Below, one piece after another: positions 32,195 to 41,016 of a stretch of DNA of 64,000 nt. Every line of letters starts with the position of its first letter. The stretch's first letter is position 1. The notes under the pieces were generated by a model. The model made no database searches. It was not told the DNA's origin and worked only from the letters and a program-made list of their open reading frames with translations. The DNA is from Burkholderiales bacterium. GTDB taxonomy: Bacteria > Pseudomonadota > Gammaproteobacteria > Burkholderiales > Burkholderiaceae_E. Made by a program: the position numbers and the translations under genes. The stretch lies in NCBI GenBank assembly GCA_020248665.1, contig JADCHE010000052.1:1-64000 (forward strand), given 5' to 3'.

Positions 32195-34618
32195 TCAGCG
32201 CTTCGCGCGCAGCTGCTCGACCAGGCGCACCGCGTTCGGGTCGCCGGGGGACAGCTCGAGCAGCCGCTCGCCCCAGCGCAGCGCCGGCGTCCAGCGTCCG
32301 TCCTGCGCGTAGAGCACCGCGAGCGCGTAGGTCGCGTCGGGGTCGTCGGGCGCGAGCGACTGGGCGCGCAGCAGTGCGGTCTCGGCCGCGGCCCGCTGTC
32401 CGGTGCGCTGCAGCGCGAGCCCGAGGTTGTAGTGCACGCGCGCGCGCTGCGGCAGCGCGGCCGCCGCGCGCGACAGGGCCTTCGCCGCCTCGGGCAGGCG
32501 CCCTTCCTCGGCGAGCAGCAGCCCGAGCGAGTACTGCAGCTCCCCGATCCCCGGCTCGCGCGCGAGGCCCTCGGCGAGCACCCGCTCTGCATCGGCGTTG
32601 CGGCCCGCCGCCGCGTAGAGCCGCGACAGGTTCGCGCGCGCGGGCGTGAAGTCCGGGTCGATGCGCAGCGCCGCGAGGTACTCGCGCTCGGCGTCCGCGA
32701 CGCGGCCCGCGTTCTGTGCGACGACCGCGAGATTGAGGCGCGCGCCCGGCATGTCGAGCGACACCGACTGCACCTCGACGTACTCGGCCAGTGCCGCGTC
32801 GAGCGCGGCGCGCGCGGCGGGGTCGAGCCGCTCGCGCGGCACCGACGACAGCGCGCGCGCCGCCGCGATCCGCACCGCGCGCAGCGGGTCGGCGAGCAGC
32901 GGCACCAGCGCCGGCACCCGTGCAGCGGCCGGCAGCGACTCGAGCGCGTCGGCGGCGGCCGCGCGGACCTCGGGGTCCGCGTCGCGCGCGGCGTCGAGGC
33001 GGGCGCGCTCGCCCGCGCGCGGCTCGGCGCGCAGCAGCTCGAGCGCGGTCGCGCGGACGATCGACGGCTGCGCGGCATCGGCCGCGATCGCGGCGACCGC
33101 CTCGGCCGCGCCCGGACGCCCTTCGCGCGCGGCCGCGAACGCCTCGCCGAAGTGCGGCTCGCGCCGACGGCCCGGGCCGTACCACCGTTCGACCGCGTCG
33201 GCGGCCCACTTCGCCGGGCGGTCCGCGTGGCACTGGGTGCAGGCGTTCGGCGTGCCGATCGACACCGACAGGTCGGGCCGCGGAACGCGCAGGCTGTGGT
33301 CGGGGCGCGGCTGGATCCGCATGTAGGTCTTCGCCGGCATGTGGCAGGCGACGCACTGCGCGCCGGCCGAGCCCTCGCGATGGCGGTGGTGCGCCGTCGT
33401 GTCGTACGCGCCCGCGGCGGCCGGGAACCGCGGATCGGGCTGCGGCGCGTGGCACTGCGTGCAGGTCGCGTTGCCCGGCCGCGAGAGCGTCGCCGAGTGC
33501 GGCGCATGGCAGTCGGTGCAGGCGACGCCGGCGCGGTACATCCGGCTCTGCCGGTACGAGCCGTCGACGAAGACCTCGTCGAGCTGCTGCCCGTCCGCGT
33601 GGTAGAGCCCGGAGCGCAGCGTCGCGGGCAGGTAGTGGTCGAGGCGCGGCGCGCCGGGTGTCGGCGACGCGGTGAGCTCGGTGCGCCGCGAGTGGCACGC
33701 CGCGCAGACCTCGACCTGGCCGCGCCCGCCGAGCGCGGCGAAGTCGACGGCGAGGCCGCGGCGCTCGCCGGGCAGGTCGGCGAGCTCGCGGCCCCCGGCC
33801 TTCGCGCGCGCCCAGTCGACGTGCCGCCCGGCCGGCCCGTGGCACGACTGGCAGCCGACGTTCGGCGCGCGCCAGGTCGACGCGAAGCTGTCGGCGTTCG
33901 CGTCGTAGCGCTTCTCGAAGCCGGTCGTGTGGCACGAGATGCACATCGTGTTGGCGTTCTGGTAGCGGCCGGTCCAGTGCAGCACGTCGCCGGGCGGCGC
34001 CTTCTCGTCGGGCAGCAGGTGGAACCAGCGCGCCCTGGGCGCGTCCCAGGCGACCTGCAGCGGCTGCAGCCGGCCGCCGGGCAGCTCGAGCAGGTACTGC
34101 TGCAGCGGCGCCCAGCCGAAGGTCCAGCGGACCTCGAAGTCACCGGGCTTGCCGTCGGGGCCGTCGGTGCGCACCAGCCAGCGGTCGTCGCGCCGGAAGA
34201 ACCTCGTCGACGTGCCGGCGTGGCGGAACTCGCGGCCGTCGAACGCGCCGCGCACGCTCTCCGCGGACGGGGCCATCATCGCCTTCGCGTGATGCGAGCC
34301 GCGCCATGCGCGCGCGGCCTCGGCGTGGCAGCCGGCGCAGCTCGCCTCGTCGGCCCACGCGGGCGGCGCGGGGGCGGCGCGTGCGACCGGGGGCTGCGGC
34401 GCGGACGCGGTCGGCGGGGCCACCGGCGCGTCGGAGGCGACCGGGATCGGCGGCGTCGAGCCCGCCCGCCACGCGAGCCCGGCCACGACCAGCACGATCG
34501 CGAGGCCGACCACGACGAGGGCGGGTGCGACGCGCGACGCCCGCGCCCGCGCGACGGGAGCCGCGGCCGGCGTCGCGGAGGCTCGGGAACGACGGGACGC
34601 GCGCACGTCAGCGACCAT
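32195..34618 (-). CDS. Membrane-anchored octaheme cytochrome c with HEAT and TPR repeats
   Basis: 807 residues. One N-terminal membrane helix (about 31-50) is followed by a proline/alanine linker and a multiheme region with eight CxxCH sites: CAGCH, CISCH, CQSCH, CAACH, CTDCH, CTQCH, CVACH and CTQCH. From about residue 510 come HEAT-like helical repeats (DPEVRAAAADALESLPAAAR), and from about 640 to the end at least four TPR-like repeats (NLSRLYAAAGRNADAERVLA is one). It is predicted to be periplasmic, anchored in the inner membrane, and to move electrons. Which donor or acceptor it uses is not evident, and no oxidoreductase partner is adjacent. Confidence 0.87.
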   Translation of the reverse strand: MVADVRASRRSRASATPAAAPVARARASRVAPALVVVGLAIVLVVAGLAWRAGSTPPIPVASDAPVAPPTASAPQPPVARAAPAPPAWADEASCAGCHAEAARAWRGSHHAKAMMAPSAESVRGAFDGREFRHAGTSTRFFRRDDRWLVRTDGPDGKPGDFEVRWTFGWAPLQQYLLELPGGRLQPLQVAWDAPRARWFHLLPDEKAPPGDVLHWTGRYQNANTMCISCHTTGFEKRYDANADSFASTWRAPNVGCQSCHGPAGRHVDWARAKAGGRELADLPGERRGLAVDFAALGGRGQVEVCAACHSRRTELTASPTPGAPRLDHYLPATLRSGLYHADGQQLDEVFVDGSYRQSRMYRAGVACTDCHAPHSATLSRPGNATCTQCHAPQPDPRFPAAAGAYDTTAHHRHREGSAGAQCVACHMPAKTYMRIQPRPDHSLRVPRPDLSVSIGTPNACTQCHADRPAKWAADAVERWYGPGRRREPHFGEAFAAAREGRPGAAEAVAAIAADAAQPSIVRATALELLRAEPRAGERARLDAARDADPEVRAAAADALESLPAAARVPALVPLLADPLRAVRIAAARALSSVPRERLDPAARAALDAALAEYVEVQSVSLDMPGARLNLAVVAQNAGRVADAEREYLAALRIDPDFTPARANLSRLYAAAGRNADAERVLAEGLAREPGIGELQYSLGLLLAEEGRLPEAAKALSRAAAALPQRARVHYNLGLALQRTGQRAAAETALLRAQSLAPDDPDATYALAVLYAQDGRWTPALRWGERLLELSPGDPNAVRLVEQLRAKR

Positions 34619-34673
34619 AACCGCGAAGTCGCCGTCGCGAAAGGGCCGGACGCGTCGGACCGCGGACGCGACC

Positions 34674-35111
34674 TCAGTGCATGTCGGGGTACGCGCGCGC
34701 CGCGAGGTCGTCGAGGTCGACGCCGACCCAGTCGGCGGCGTCGAGGCTCTCGACCTCGTCGCCGTCCTCGGCGCACGCCTCGTCCCACTCGGCGAGCGCC
34801 TCCTCGATCGCCTCGTCGGCGCCCCGCTCCTCCACCGAGTCGAGCAGCCGGTCGGCGAGCTCCGGCGACAGCCGCCAGGTCTTGCGCACCCGGTGCGGCG
34901 CGTCGTCCGACGCGATCGAGCCGGCGAGCAGCACGAACGGCGTGTGCTCGGGCTCGCCGCGCTCGCGGACCACCTCGTCGGTCTGTCGCTCGATCTCGCG
35001 CAGCGCGGCGAGCGCGTCGCGGTGGGTCGCGGGCGACGCCCAGCCCGTCAGCTGCAGCCACGCGCCGCGTTCGCGGCTCCAGTGCAGCATCGCGATGAAT
35101 TCGTTGCCCAT
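34674..35111 (-). CDS. Small acidic protein of unknown function
   Basis: 145 residues, strongly acidic towards the C-terminus (EWDEACAEDGDEVESLDAAD). Aromatic and charged patterning (MGNEFIAMLHWSRERGAWLQ at the start) and codon use look like a real cytoplasmic protein. No domain recognised. It is followed on the same strand by the octaheme cytochrome only in the downstream direction and preceded by the enoyl-CoA hydratase with a 32-base gap, so it may be co-transcribed with the hydratase. Confidence 0.7.
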   Translation of the reverse strand: MGNEFIAMLHWSRERGAWLQLTGWASPATHRDALAALREIERQTDEVVRERGEPEHTPFVLLAGSIASDDAPHRVRKTWRLSPELADRLLDSVEERGADEAIEEALAEWDEACAEDGDEVESLDAADWVGVDLDDLAARAYPDMH

Positions 35112-35143
35112 GGCCGAGTGTAGCCGCTCGCCGGTCGCGGCGG

Positions 35144-35941
35144 TCAGCGGCCGCGGAACGCCGCGGGACGCTTCTCGACGAACGCCTTCATGCCCTCGCG
35201 GAAGTCCTCCGACGCGAACAGCGGCAGCAACTGCAGGTAGACGTGGTGGACGTGGTCGCGGAAGGTCTCGTCCTCGCCCGCGCGCATCATGCGCTTGGCC
35301 GCGCGCACCGCGAGCGGCGCGTTCCCGGCGATCTCCGCGGCGAGCGCGCGGGCGGCCGACAGGCACGCGTCGGCCGGCACGACCTGCGAGCACAACCCCA
35401 TCTCGAGGCACTGCGCGGCGGTCAGCGTGCGTCCGGTGAACAGCAGCTCGGCGGCGCGCTCGCGGCCGATCATCCGCGGCAGCAGCCAGCTCGAGCCGGA
35501 CTCCGGCAGCACGCCGCGCGCGACGAAGGCCGCCGCCATCTTCGACTCGGCCGACATGATCCGGATGTCGCAGCCGAGCGCGAGGTCCATGCCGTAGCCG
35601 GCGCTCGAGCCGTTGTGCGCGCAGATCACCGGCGTGTCCATCTCGTGCAGCACCACCGGTGGCGCGTCGCGCAGGTCGAGCGAGGCCGAGGGCGTGCCCT
35701 CGCCGATGCCGCTGCCGCCGCGAAGGTCGAGTCCGGCGCAGAAGAAGCGCCCCGTCCCGGTCAGGATCACCGCGCGGACCTCGGGATCCCGGTCGGCCCC
35801 GACGAGCGCGCGGCTCAGCGCCGCGAGCATCGGCCGCGTGATGGTGTTCTGCCGCTCGGGGCGGTTCAGGCGGATGGTCGCGACGTGGTCGGCGACCTCG
35901 ACGGTCACCTCGTCGGCGACCTCGGCGTGCGGCACGGACAT
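35144..35941 (-). CDS. Enoyl-CoA hydratase/isomerase family protein
   Basis: 265 residues. Crotonase motifs are VATIRLNRPERQNTITRPML, RFFCAGLDLRGG (oxyanion hole), and NGSSAGYGMDLALGCDIR. The C-terminus ends EKRPAAFRGR. The ATG at 35941 agrees with the start of homologues. The glutamate usually used by hydratases in the VLPESGSSWLLPR region is present. The gene is divergent from the MipA-like porin. Substrate unknown; this is one of three crotonase-fold proteins in the window. Confidence 0.87.
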   Translation of the reverse strand: MSVPHAEVADEVTVEVADHVATIRLNRPERQNTITRPMLAALSRALVGADRDPEVRAVILTGTGRFFCAGLDLRGGSGIGEGTPSASLDLRDAPPVVLHEMDTPVICAHNGSSAGYGMDLALGCDIRIMSAESKMAAAFVARGVLPESGSSWLLPRMIGRERAAELLFTGRTLTAAQCLEMGLCSQVVPADACLSAARALAAEIAGNAPLAVRAAKRMMRAGEDETFRDHVHHVYLQLLPLFASEDFREGMKAFVEKRPAAFRGR

Positions 35942-36084
35942 GGCGGCTCCCCGGTCTGCGGCGCGCAGTGCGCCCGAGGCCAGCATCGCACGCACCACGC
36001 CGGCGTGTCGAACGGCGCACGCGCCGCGGCCGGGCGCGACGGCGCGAGGGTAAAGTGCCGCCTGTCGCTCCACGGACCGCCGCC

Positions 36085-36855
36085 ATGACGCCTCGCCGCA
36101 CCGCCCGGGCCGCCGCGCTCCGCGCCGCCCTGGCTGCTTTCCTCGCCCTGCCCTGCCTCGCCGCTGCGCAGGCCGCCTTCGGCGACCGCCTCGTCGGCAA
36201 GGTCGGCCTGGGCGTCTACGGACGCAGCGAGGTCGTGCGCGACACCGGCGCGTCGACGCTGGTGCTGCCCTACGTGTACGCCGACTGGGGCCGCGTGTTC
36301 GCACGCGTCGACACGCTGGGCGTGAAGACGCTGCCGCTCGGCCTCGGCCACCTCGAGCTGGTCGCACGGATCAGCACCGAGGGCTGGGACGCCGACAGGG
36401 CGGCGCTTCGCGGCCTGTCGGACCGGCAGAACCCGGTGCCGATCGGTGTCGGCACGATGCAGCGCACCACGTACGGCGCGTTCTTCCTGTACGCGATGCA
36501 CGACCTGACCTCCGGCGGCAACTTCCTCGAGGCGACCTGGGGCGCGCGCTTCGACGTCGGCCGCGTCGCGCTCTATCCGCTGCTCGGCCTCGAGCACCGT
36601 ACCGGCGCCTACGTGCGGCACCTGTACGGGGTGGACGCCGCCGAGTCCGCCGCGAGCGGCTACGCGACCTGGACGCCCGGCGCGTCGACGGTGCCGATGG
36701 CCGGGCTCGCGGCCACCGTGCCGATCTCGGGACCGTGGGGGGTCCAGCTGCAGTGGCGCCACCGTTGGCTCGACTCGGCGATCCGCAACAGCCCGATCGT
36801 CGGCACCGGCTCGCTGGACAGCGGTCACGTCGCGCTCACCTACGAGTTCATGTAG
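36085..36855 (+). CDS. MipA/OmpV family outer membrane protein
   Basis: 256 residues. A signal peptide (ALRAALAAFLALPCLAAAQA) is followed by amphipathic beta strands of the MipA/OmpV family, with LVLPYVYADWGRVFARVDTL, GLEHRTGAYVRHLYGVDAAE, and a C-terminal phenylalanine-containing strand ending VALTYEFM. The barrel sits in the outer membrane; members act as scaffolds for murein enzymes or as small porins. TAAAGT at about 36050 may be a -10 box. The next gene starts eight bases after the stop. Confidence 0.85.
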   Translation: MTPRRTARAAALRAALAAFLALPCLAAAQAAFGDRLVGKVGLGVYGRSEVVRDTGASTLVLPYVYADWGRVFARVDTLGVKTLPLGLGHLELVARISTEGWDADRAALRGLSDRQNPVPIGVGTMQRTTYGAFFLYAMHDLTSGGNFLEATWGARFDVGRVALYPLLGLEHRTGAYVRHLYGVDAAESAASGYATWTPGASTVPMAGLAATVPISGPWGVQLQWRHRWLDSAIRNSPIVGTGSLDSGHVALTYEFM

Positions 36856-36863
36856 CCGAGACG

Positions 36864-37775
36864 ATGCCGATCTGGCTCCCGGCGGCGCTGCTCGCCGGCC
36901 TGTTCCAGGCGTGGCGCACGGCGCTGCAGCACCGGCTGCGCTCGGAGCTGACCGTCAACGGCGCGGGCCTGGTGCGCTACGCGTACGGGCTGCCGGTCGC
37001 GCTGGTGCTGGCGCTCGGCTACCTGGCCGTGCGCGGCATCGCCTGGCCCGCGCCCGACGTGACCTACCTCGCATGGGCGGCCGGCGCCGGACTCGCGCAG
37101 ATCCTCGGCACCGCGCTTCTGATCCTCGCGTTCGGCTTCCGCAACTTCGTCGTCGGCACGGCATTCGCGAAGACCGAGACGGTGCAGGCGGCGGTGTTCG
37201 CGTGGCTGGTGCTCGGCGAGCGGCTGACCGCGCTGGTCGGCGCGGGGATCGCCGCGGGCGTCGTCGGCGTGCTGGTGCTGGCGCTCGGCGACAAGAAGCT
37301 CGGCGCGCGCGACCTCCTCGGCGCGCTCGGCCAGCCGGCCGCGCTCTGCGGGCTCGGCACCGGCGCGCTCTTCTCGCTGACCGGCGTGATGGTCAAGCGC
37401 TCGACGATCCACCTCGACATGGCCGACCCGGTCGCCGCGGCACTGGTCACGCTGACGACGGTGCTCGCGCTGCAGACCGCGATGCTCGGCGGCTGGGTGC
37501 TCGCGAAGGAGCCGGGCACGCTGCGCCGGATCGTCGAGACCTGGCGCAGTTCCTCGCAGGTCGGCCTGCTCGCCGCCCTCGGCTCGGCCTGCTGGTTCAC
37601 CGGATTCGCGACGGCGCCGGTGGCACTGGTGCGCGTGGTCGGCCAGGTCGAGGTGCTCTTCACGCTCGGCTTCTCGCGGTTGATGCTGCGCGAGCGGATC
37701 CGGTCGCACGAGGTGGTGGGGTTGCTGCTGGTGACCGCGGGCGTGGTACTGGCGCTGCTGGGGGCGCTCGGGTAG
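36864..37775 (+). CDS. EamA/DMT family transporter
   Basis: 303 residues with about ten membrane helices in two EamA halves; the second half begins near residue 155. FAKTETVQAAVFAWLVLGER and GQVEVLFTLGFSRLMLRER are the paired family motifs at equivalent positions of the two repeats. Substrate unknown. It is eight bases downstream of the MipA-like gene and probably shares its transcript. Confidence 0.83.
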   Translation: MPIWLPAALLAGLFQAWRTALQHRLRSELTVNGAGLVRYAYGLPVALVLALGYLAVRGIAWPAPDVTYLAWAAGAGLAQILGTALLILAFGFRNFVVGTAFAKTETVQAAVFAWLVLGERLTALVGAGIAAGVVGVLVLALGDKKLGARDLLGALGQPAALCGLGTGALFSLTGVMVKRSTIHLDMADPVAAALVTLTTVLALQTAMLGGWVLAKEPGTLRRIVETWRSSSQVGLLAALGSACWFTGFATAPVALVRVVGQVEVLFTLGFSRLMLRERIRSHEVVGLLLVTAGVVLALLGALG

Positions 37776-37926
37776 CGAGTCTCCATGGTTGGCGCCACGG
37801 CCCGAGACGTGGTGGCTCGCGCAGCGCGCCATCCTCTCCTCTCACCCAGCTCGGTCGGTGCACCCGTGTGCCCCCCGCACCGGCGCCGCGCGCCAACCGT
37901 CCAGCGTACGAGCACGCCGACCCGTC

Positions 37927-39177
37927 TCACCCCACGATCCGAGCCATCACGTGCTTGTACCCGTTGATGAAGCTCGACGGCACCCGCTCCGGCTCGCCGG
38001 TCACCTCGACCTTCAGGTCGCGCGCCAGCATCTCCTCCAGCAGGATCGCGAGCTGCATCTCCGCGAGCCGGTTGCCCACGCAGCGGTGGATGCCGAACCC
38101 GAACGACAGGTGCTGGCGCGGCCGCGCGCGGTCGACGCGGAACGCGTCCGGTTCCTCGATCGCGGTATCGTCGCGGTTGCCCGAGACGTACCACATCACC
38201 ACCTTGTCGCCCTCGCGGATGCGGTGCCCGCCGAGCTCGACGTCGCGGACCGCGGTGCGCCGCATGTGCGCGAGCGGCGTCTGGTAGCGGATAATCTCCG
38301 AGACCGCGCCCGGCACCAGCGCGGGGTTCGCGCGCAGCTTCGCCCACTCGCCCGGGTTGCGATCGAAGAACAGCAGCCCGCCGCTGATCGAGTTGCGCGT
38401 GGTGTCGTTGCCGCCGACGATCAGCAGCGTCAGGTTGCCGAGGTACTCCTCGGGCGTCATGTTCCGGGTCGCCGGAGAGTGCGCGAGCATCGACACCAGG
38501 TCCGGCCGCGGTGGCGCGTTGACGCGCTCGTTCCACAGCCGCGTGAAGTACTCGAGGCAGGCGCGCAGCTCACCGTCCCGCCACGCCCAGCTCTCCGGCT
38601 TGGACTCCGGCGGCGAATAGGTCGAGACGTTCGACCAGTGGGTCAGCAGCCGCCGGTCCTCGAACGGGAAGTCGAACAGGGTCGCCAGCATCCGCGTGGT
38701 CAGCTCGACCGACACCCGGTCGACCCAGTCGAAGGGCTCGTCGCGCGGCAGGTGGTCGAGGATGTCGACGACCCGCTCGCGGATCGTGCCCGACAGCCGG
38801 GCGAGGTTGGTCGGCGCGACGATCGGCGCCACCGCCTTGCGCTCCTCGTCGTGGCGCGGCGGATCCATCGCGATGAACATCGGCATCTGCCGTGCCGGAG
38901 CGACGTCGACCACGGTGATCCCGCCGCGCCGCCAGTCGGACGAGAAGTCGGCGTGGTTGGTGTCGACGGCCATGATGTCCTGGAACCGGGTCACCGACCA
39001 GAACGCGCCGTGGTGGCCCTCCGGCTGCCAGTGGATCGGCGCGTCGCGCCGCAGTCGCGCGAAGTAGGGCAGCGCGACGCCCTGGCGGAACAGCTCGGGG
39101 TCCGAGACGTCGATCTCCTCGAGCGGCATCGTCGCGGCGCGCTCGCGCGCGGCCTGCAGGGCGGTCTCCTCGGTCAT
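37927..39177 (-). CDS. Cytochrome P450
   Basis: 416 residues, usual for soluble bacterial P450s. The I-helix motif is LLIVGGNDTTRNSISGG, the K-helix ExxR motif lies in SEIIRYQTP, and the heme-ligand loop is SFGFGIHRCVGNRLAEMQL with the cysteine thiolate. The sequence of the heme loop and the FINGYKHVMARIVG end resemble CYPs that oxidise terpenes, steroids or phenolic compounds (for example linalool 8-monooxygenase-like). No ferredoxin or ferredoxin reductase is adjacent, so redox partners must be elsewhere. The ATG follows GGAG at about eight bases. Confidence 0.9.
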   Translation of the reverse strand: MTEETALQAARERAATMPLEEIDVSDPELFRQGVALPYFARLRRDAPIHWQPEGHHGAFWSVTRFQDIMAVDTNHADFSSDWRRGGITVVDVAPARQMPMFIAMDPPRHDEERKAVAPIVAPTNLARLSGTIRERVVDILDHLPRDEPFDWVDRVSVELTTRMLATLFDFPFEDRRLLTHWSNVSTYSPPESKPESWAWRDGELRACLEYFTRLWNERVNAPPRPDLVSMLAHSPATRNMTPEEYLGNLTLLIVGGNDTTRNSISGGLLFFDRNPGEWAKLRANPALVPGAVSEIIRYQTPLAHMRRTAVRDVELGGHRIREGDKVVMWYVSGNRDDTAIEEPDAFRVDRARPRQHLSFGFGIHRCVGNRLAEMQLAILLEEMLARDLKVEVTGEPERVPSSFINGYKHVMARIVG

Positions 39178-39367
39178 CGCGGCTCCATCGGGCTTCGCGT
39201 TTCGTCGGGACGATGGTACCCGCTGCGCCGCGGGTCGGCGCGGCGCAGCTTCGACGATCCCATCGACGCGAAGCGCGGGAACGATCCGGGGACGCCCGGC
39301 GGCGATGCTCCGGTCCCCGGGCGCGACGGGCGCCGGCCCGGTGCGGACCCACCGTTCAGGAGCAGCC

Positions 39368-39544
39368 ATGGACACGTCCCGCCACCAACGGCACAGCGGC
39401 GCCGAGCGCCTCGCGGCGATCGGCGAGCGCGAGTTCGGCGCGCTGGTGTCCGGCGTCGTCCAGGCGCTCGACGAGCACGGCATCGCGCCCCGCGACGTCG
39501 ACACGGTCGCGAGCGTGCTGCAGACGCCGCGCGCGGGCGGCTAG
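39368..39544 (+). CDS. Small protein of unknown function (58 residues)
   Basis: An ATG at 39368 is preceded by AGGAG at 39358-39362, a good ribosome binding site. The product contains RLAAIGEREFGALVSGVVQA and ALDEHGIAPRDVDTVASVL, a helical pattern faintly like the C-terminal helices of truncated globins, but it is too short to be one. Its TAG stop overlaps the TAG stop of the convergent hydrolase gene in the shared sequence CTAG. Probably expressed; function unknown. Confidence 0.55.
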   Translation: MDTSRHQRHSGAERLAAIGEREFGALVSGVVQALDEHGIAPRDVDTVASVLQTPRAGG

Positions 39545-40341
39545 CCGCTGCGCGCCTCGCCGAGCCAGTCCTCGACGATCGACTCGAACTCGGCCGCGCG
39601 GTCGCGCATCACCCAGTGCCCGGCGCGCAGGCCGTGGACCGCGCAGCCGGGCGTGGCGGCGAGCCGCTCGAGCCACTCGGGCGAGTGGAACATGAACGGC
39701 TTGCGGGTACCGTACAGGTACAGCATCGGCCAGCGCGGCTCGATCGGGCGCGCGCCGCGGAACCGCCCGGTCCACGCCTGCGCGTACGGGTAGTTCATCC
39801 GAGCGCGGACCGCCTCGGGCGGCGCGGGCGCGCGCATCCATGCGGCCATCCGGCGCGACACCGCGTCGCCGAGCGGCGCGGGCATCGCGTACGCGCTCGC
39901 GAGTGTCAGCTGGTACGCGGCCACGCCGGCCGCCGCCTTCGCTCCGAGCGAACGGCGGTACGCGGGCGATCCGACGTCGCCGATGTCGACGCCGACGATC
40001 CGGGCGACGCGAGCCGGGTGCCGCATCGCGTACTGGTAGCCGTAGAACGCGCCCCAGTCGTGGACGACGAGCGTCACGGGCGCATCGGGGCTCGCCGCGT
40101 CGACGATCGCCGCGACCTGCGCGACCATCGCGTCGAGCCCGGGCGCTCGCGCCGGGCCGTGCGGATCGAAGCCGGGCAGCGTGAAGCGCACGCAGGCACG
40201 TCGCGGCGCGAGCCGCGCGACGAGGCCGTCCCAGAGCGCGCGGGTGTCGGGCCAGCCGTGGATCATCACGACGACGTCGCGGCCCCGGCCCTCGACGAGT
40301 ACGTCGGGGCCGTCGACGGTCAGGCTGCGGGTCGCGCACAT
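39541..40341 (-). CDS. Alpha/beta hydrolase, epoxide hydrolase-like
   Basis: 266 residues. The HGWPDT oxyanion segment and VVHDWGAFYGYQYA place an Asp at the nucleophile position (HDWG), as in epoxide hydrolases and haloalkane dehalogenases rather than in serine esterases. The histidine of the triad is likely in RAGHWVMRD. A TAGAAT box on the minus strand (40375-40380) lies 34 bases upstream of the start. Substrate unknown; it is adjacent to but convergent with a small unknown gene and close to the P450. Confidence 0.85.
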   Translation of the reverse strand: MCATRSLTVDGPDVLVEGRGRDVVVMIHGWPDTRALWDGLVARLAPRRACVRFTLPGFDPHGPARAPGLDAMVAQVAAIVDAASPDAPVTLVVHDWGAFYGYQYAMRHPARVARIVGVDIGDVGSPAYRRSLGAKAAAGVAAYQLTLASAYAMPAPLGDAVSRRMAAWMRAPAPPEAVRARMNYPYAQAWTGRFRGARPIEPRWPMLYLYGTRKPFMFHSPEWLERLAATPGCAVHGLRAGHWVMRDRAAEFESIVEDWLGEARSG

Positions 40342-40374
40342 GGGGCGGGTCCGGTCGGAGCGGGCAACGCGTCG

Positions 40375-40380
40375 ATTCTA
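40375..40380 (-). promoter_or_regulatory. Probable -10 box (TAGAAT) of the epoxide hydrolase-like gene
   Basis: ATTCTA on the plus strand reads TAGAAT on the minus strand, 34 bases upstream of the ATG at 40341, giving a leader of about 27 bases. Confidence 0.5.
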
Positions 40381-40599
40381 CGGACCGGGCCCGCGGCCGT
40401 GCTGCCGCGACGCGCGACGCGGCGCGAGGCATGGCGTCACGCGCCGCTCGCCGACGTTCACCCGAGCGGCGCCGTCCGTCGGCACCGACGGTCCGGACGG
40501 TCGGACGCACGGTCGCCGGCGCTCGTGCCGCCCTCCGACGCCTTCCGGGAATCGGGCCCCCTCGACGGCTCCGGCCGTCCTCGCACAAGGTGGACGAAG

Positions 40600-41016
40600 A
40601 TGGATCGATCGATGGTCGCGGGCATGCGGGTCGGCGCGGTGGCGGTGGTGTACATCGGCGCGGTCGCCGTATGCAAGTCGTTCACCGGCCCCGCGTTCGC
40701 CGAGGTCGTCGACGTCACGCCGGTCGGGCGACTGGAGCAGCAGCGCGAGCAACAGTGCGAGATGGTCCCGGTGACCCGGCGTCGCGCGGTGCAGGAGCAG
40801 CGCTGCCGCACGGTCGACAAGCCGGTCGAGCGCGTCGTCGGCCACGGCGTCCGTTACGCGATCTCCGGCAAGCCGGGCACGGTGCGGATGGATCACGCGC
40901 CGGCCGAACGGATCCCGGTGCACGACGGGTGCCTCGTGCTCGGCGCGCCCGCGGGCGAGGCCGCGTGGGGCCGGAGCCGACGCGCGGGACGGCGCCGCGT
41001 CCGGGCTCGGCCGCCC
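40600..41016 (+). CDS. Exported protein resembling glycine-zipper/2TM surface proteins, 3' end unresolved
   Basis: An ATG at 40600, preceded by AAGG, opens a protein with one hydrophobic N-terminal segment (VAGMRVGAVAVVYIGAVAVC) and then a cysteine-bearing region (EQQCEMVPVTRRRAVQEQRC). The stretch GHGVRYAISGKPGTVRMDHA, AERIPVHDG matches the C-terminal consensus of periplasmic glycine-zipper 2TM proteins. After about residue 115 the sequence becomes arginine-rich, and no in-frame stop occurs until 42457-42459, deep in the opposite-strand M20 gene. The natural 3' end was probably lost by a deletion or frameshift; the end given here is simply where the opposite gene begins. Confidence 0.4.
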
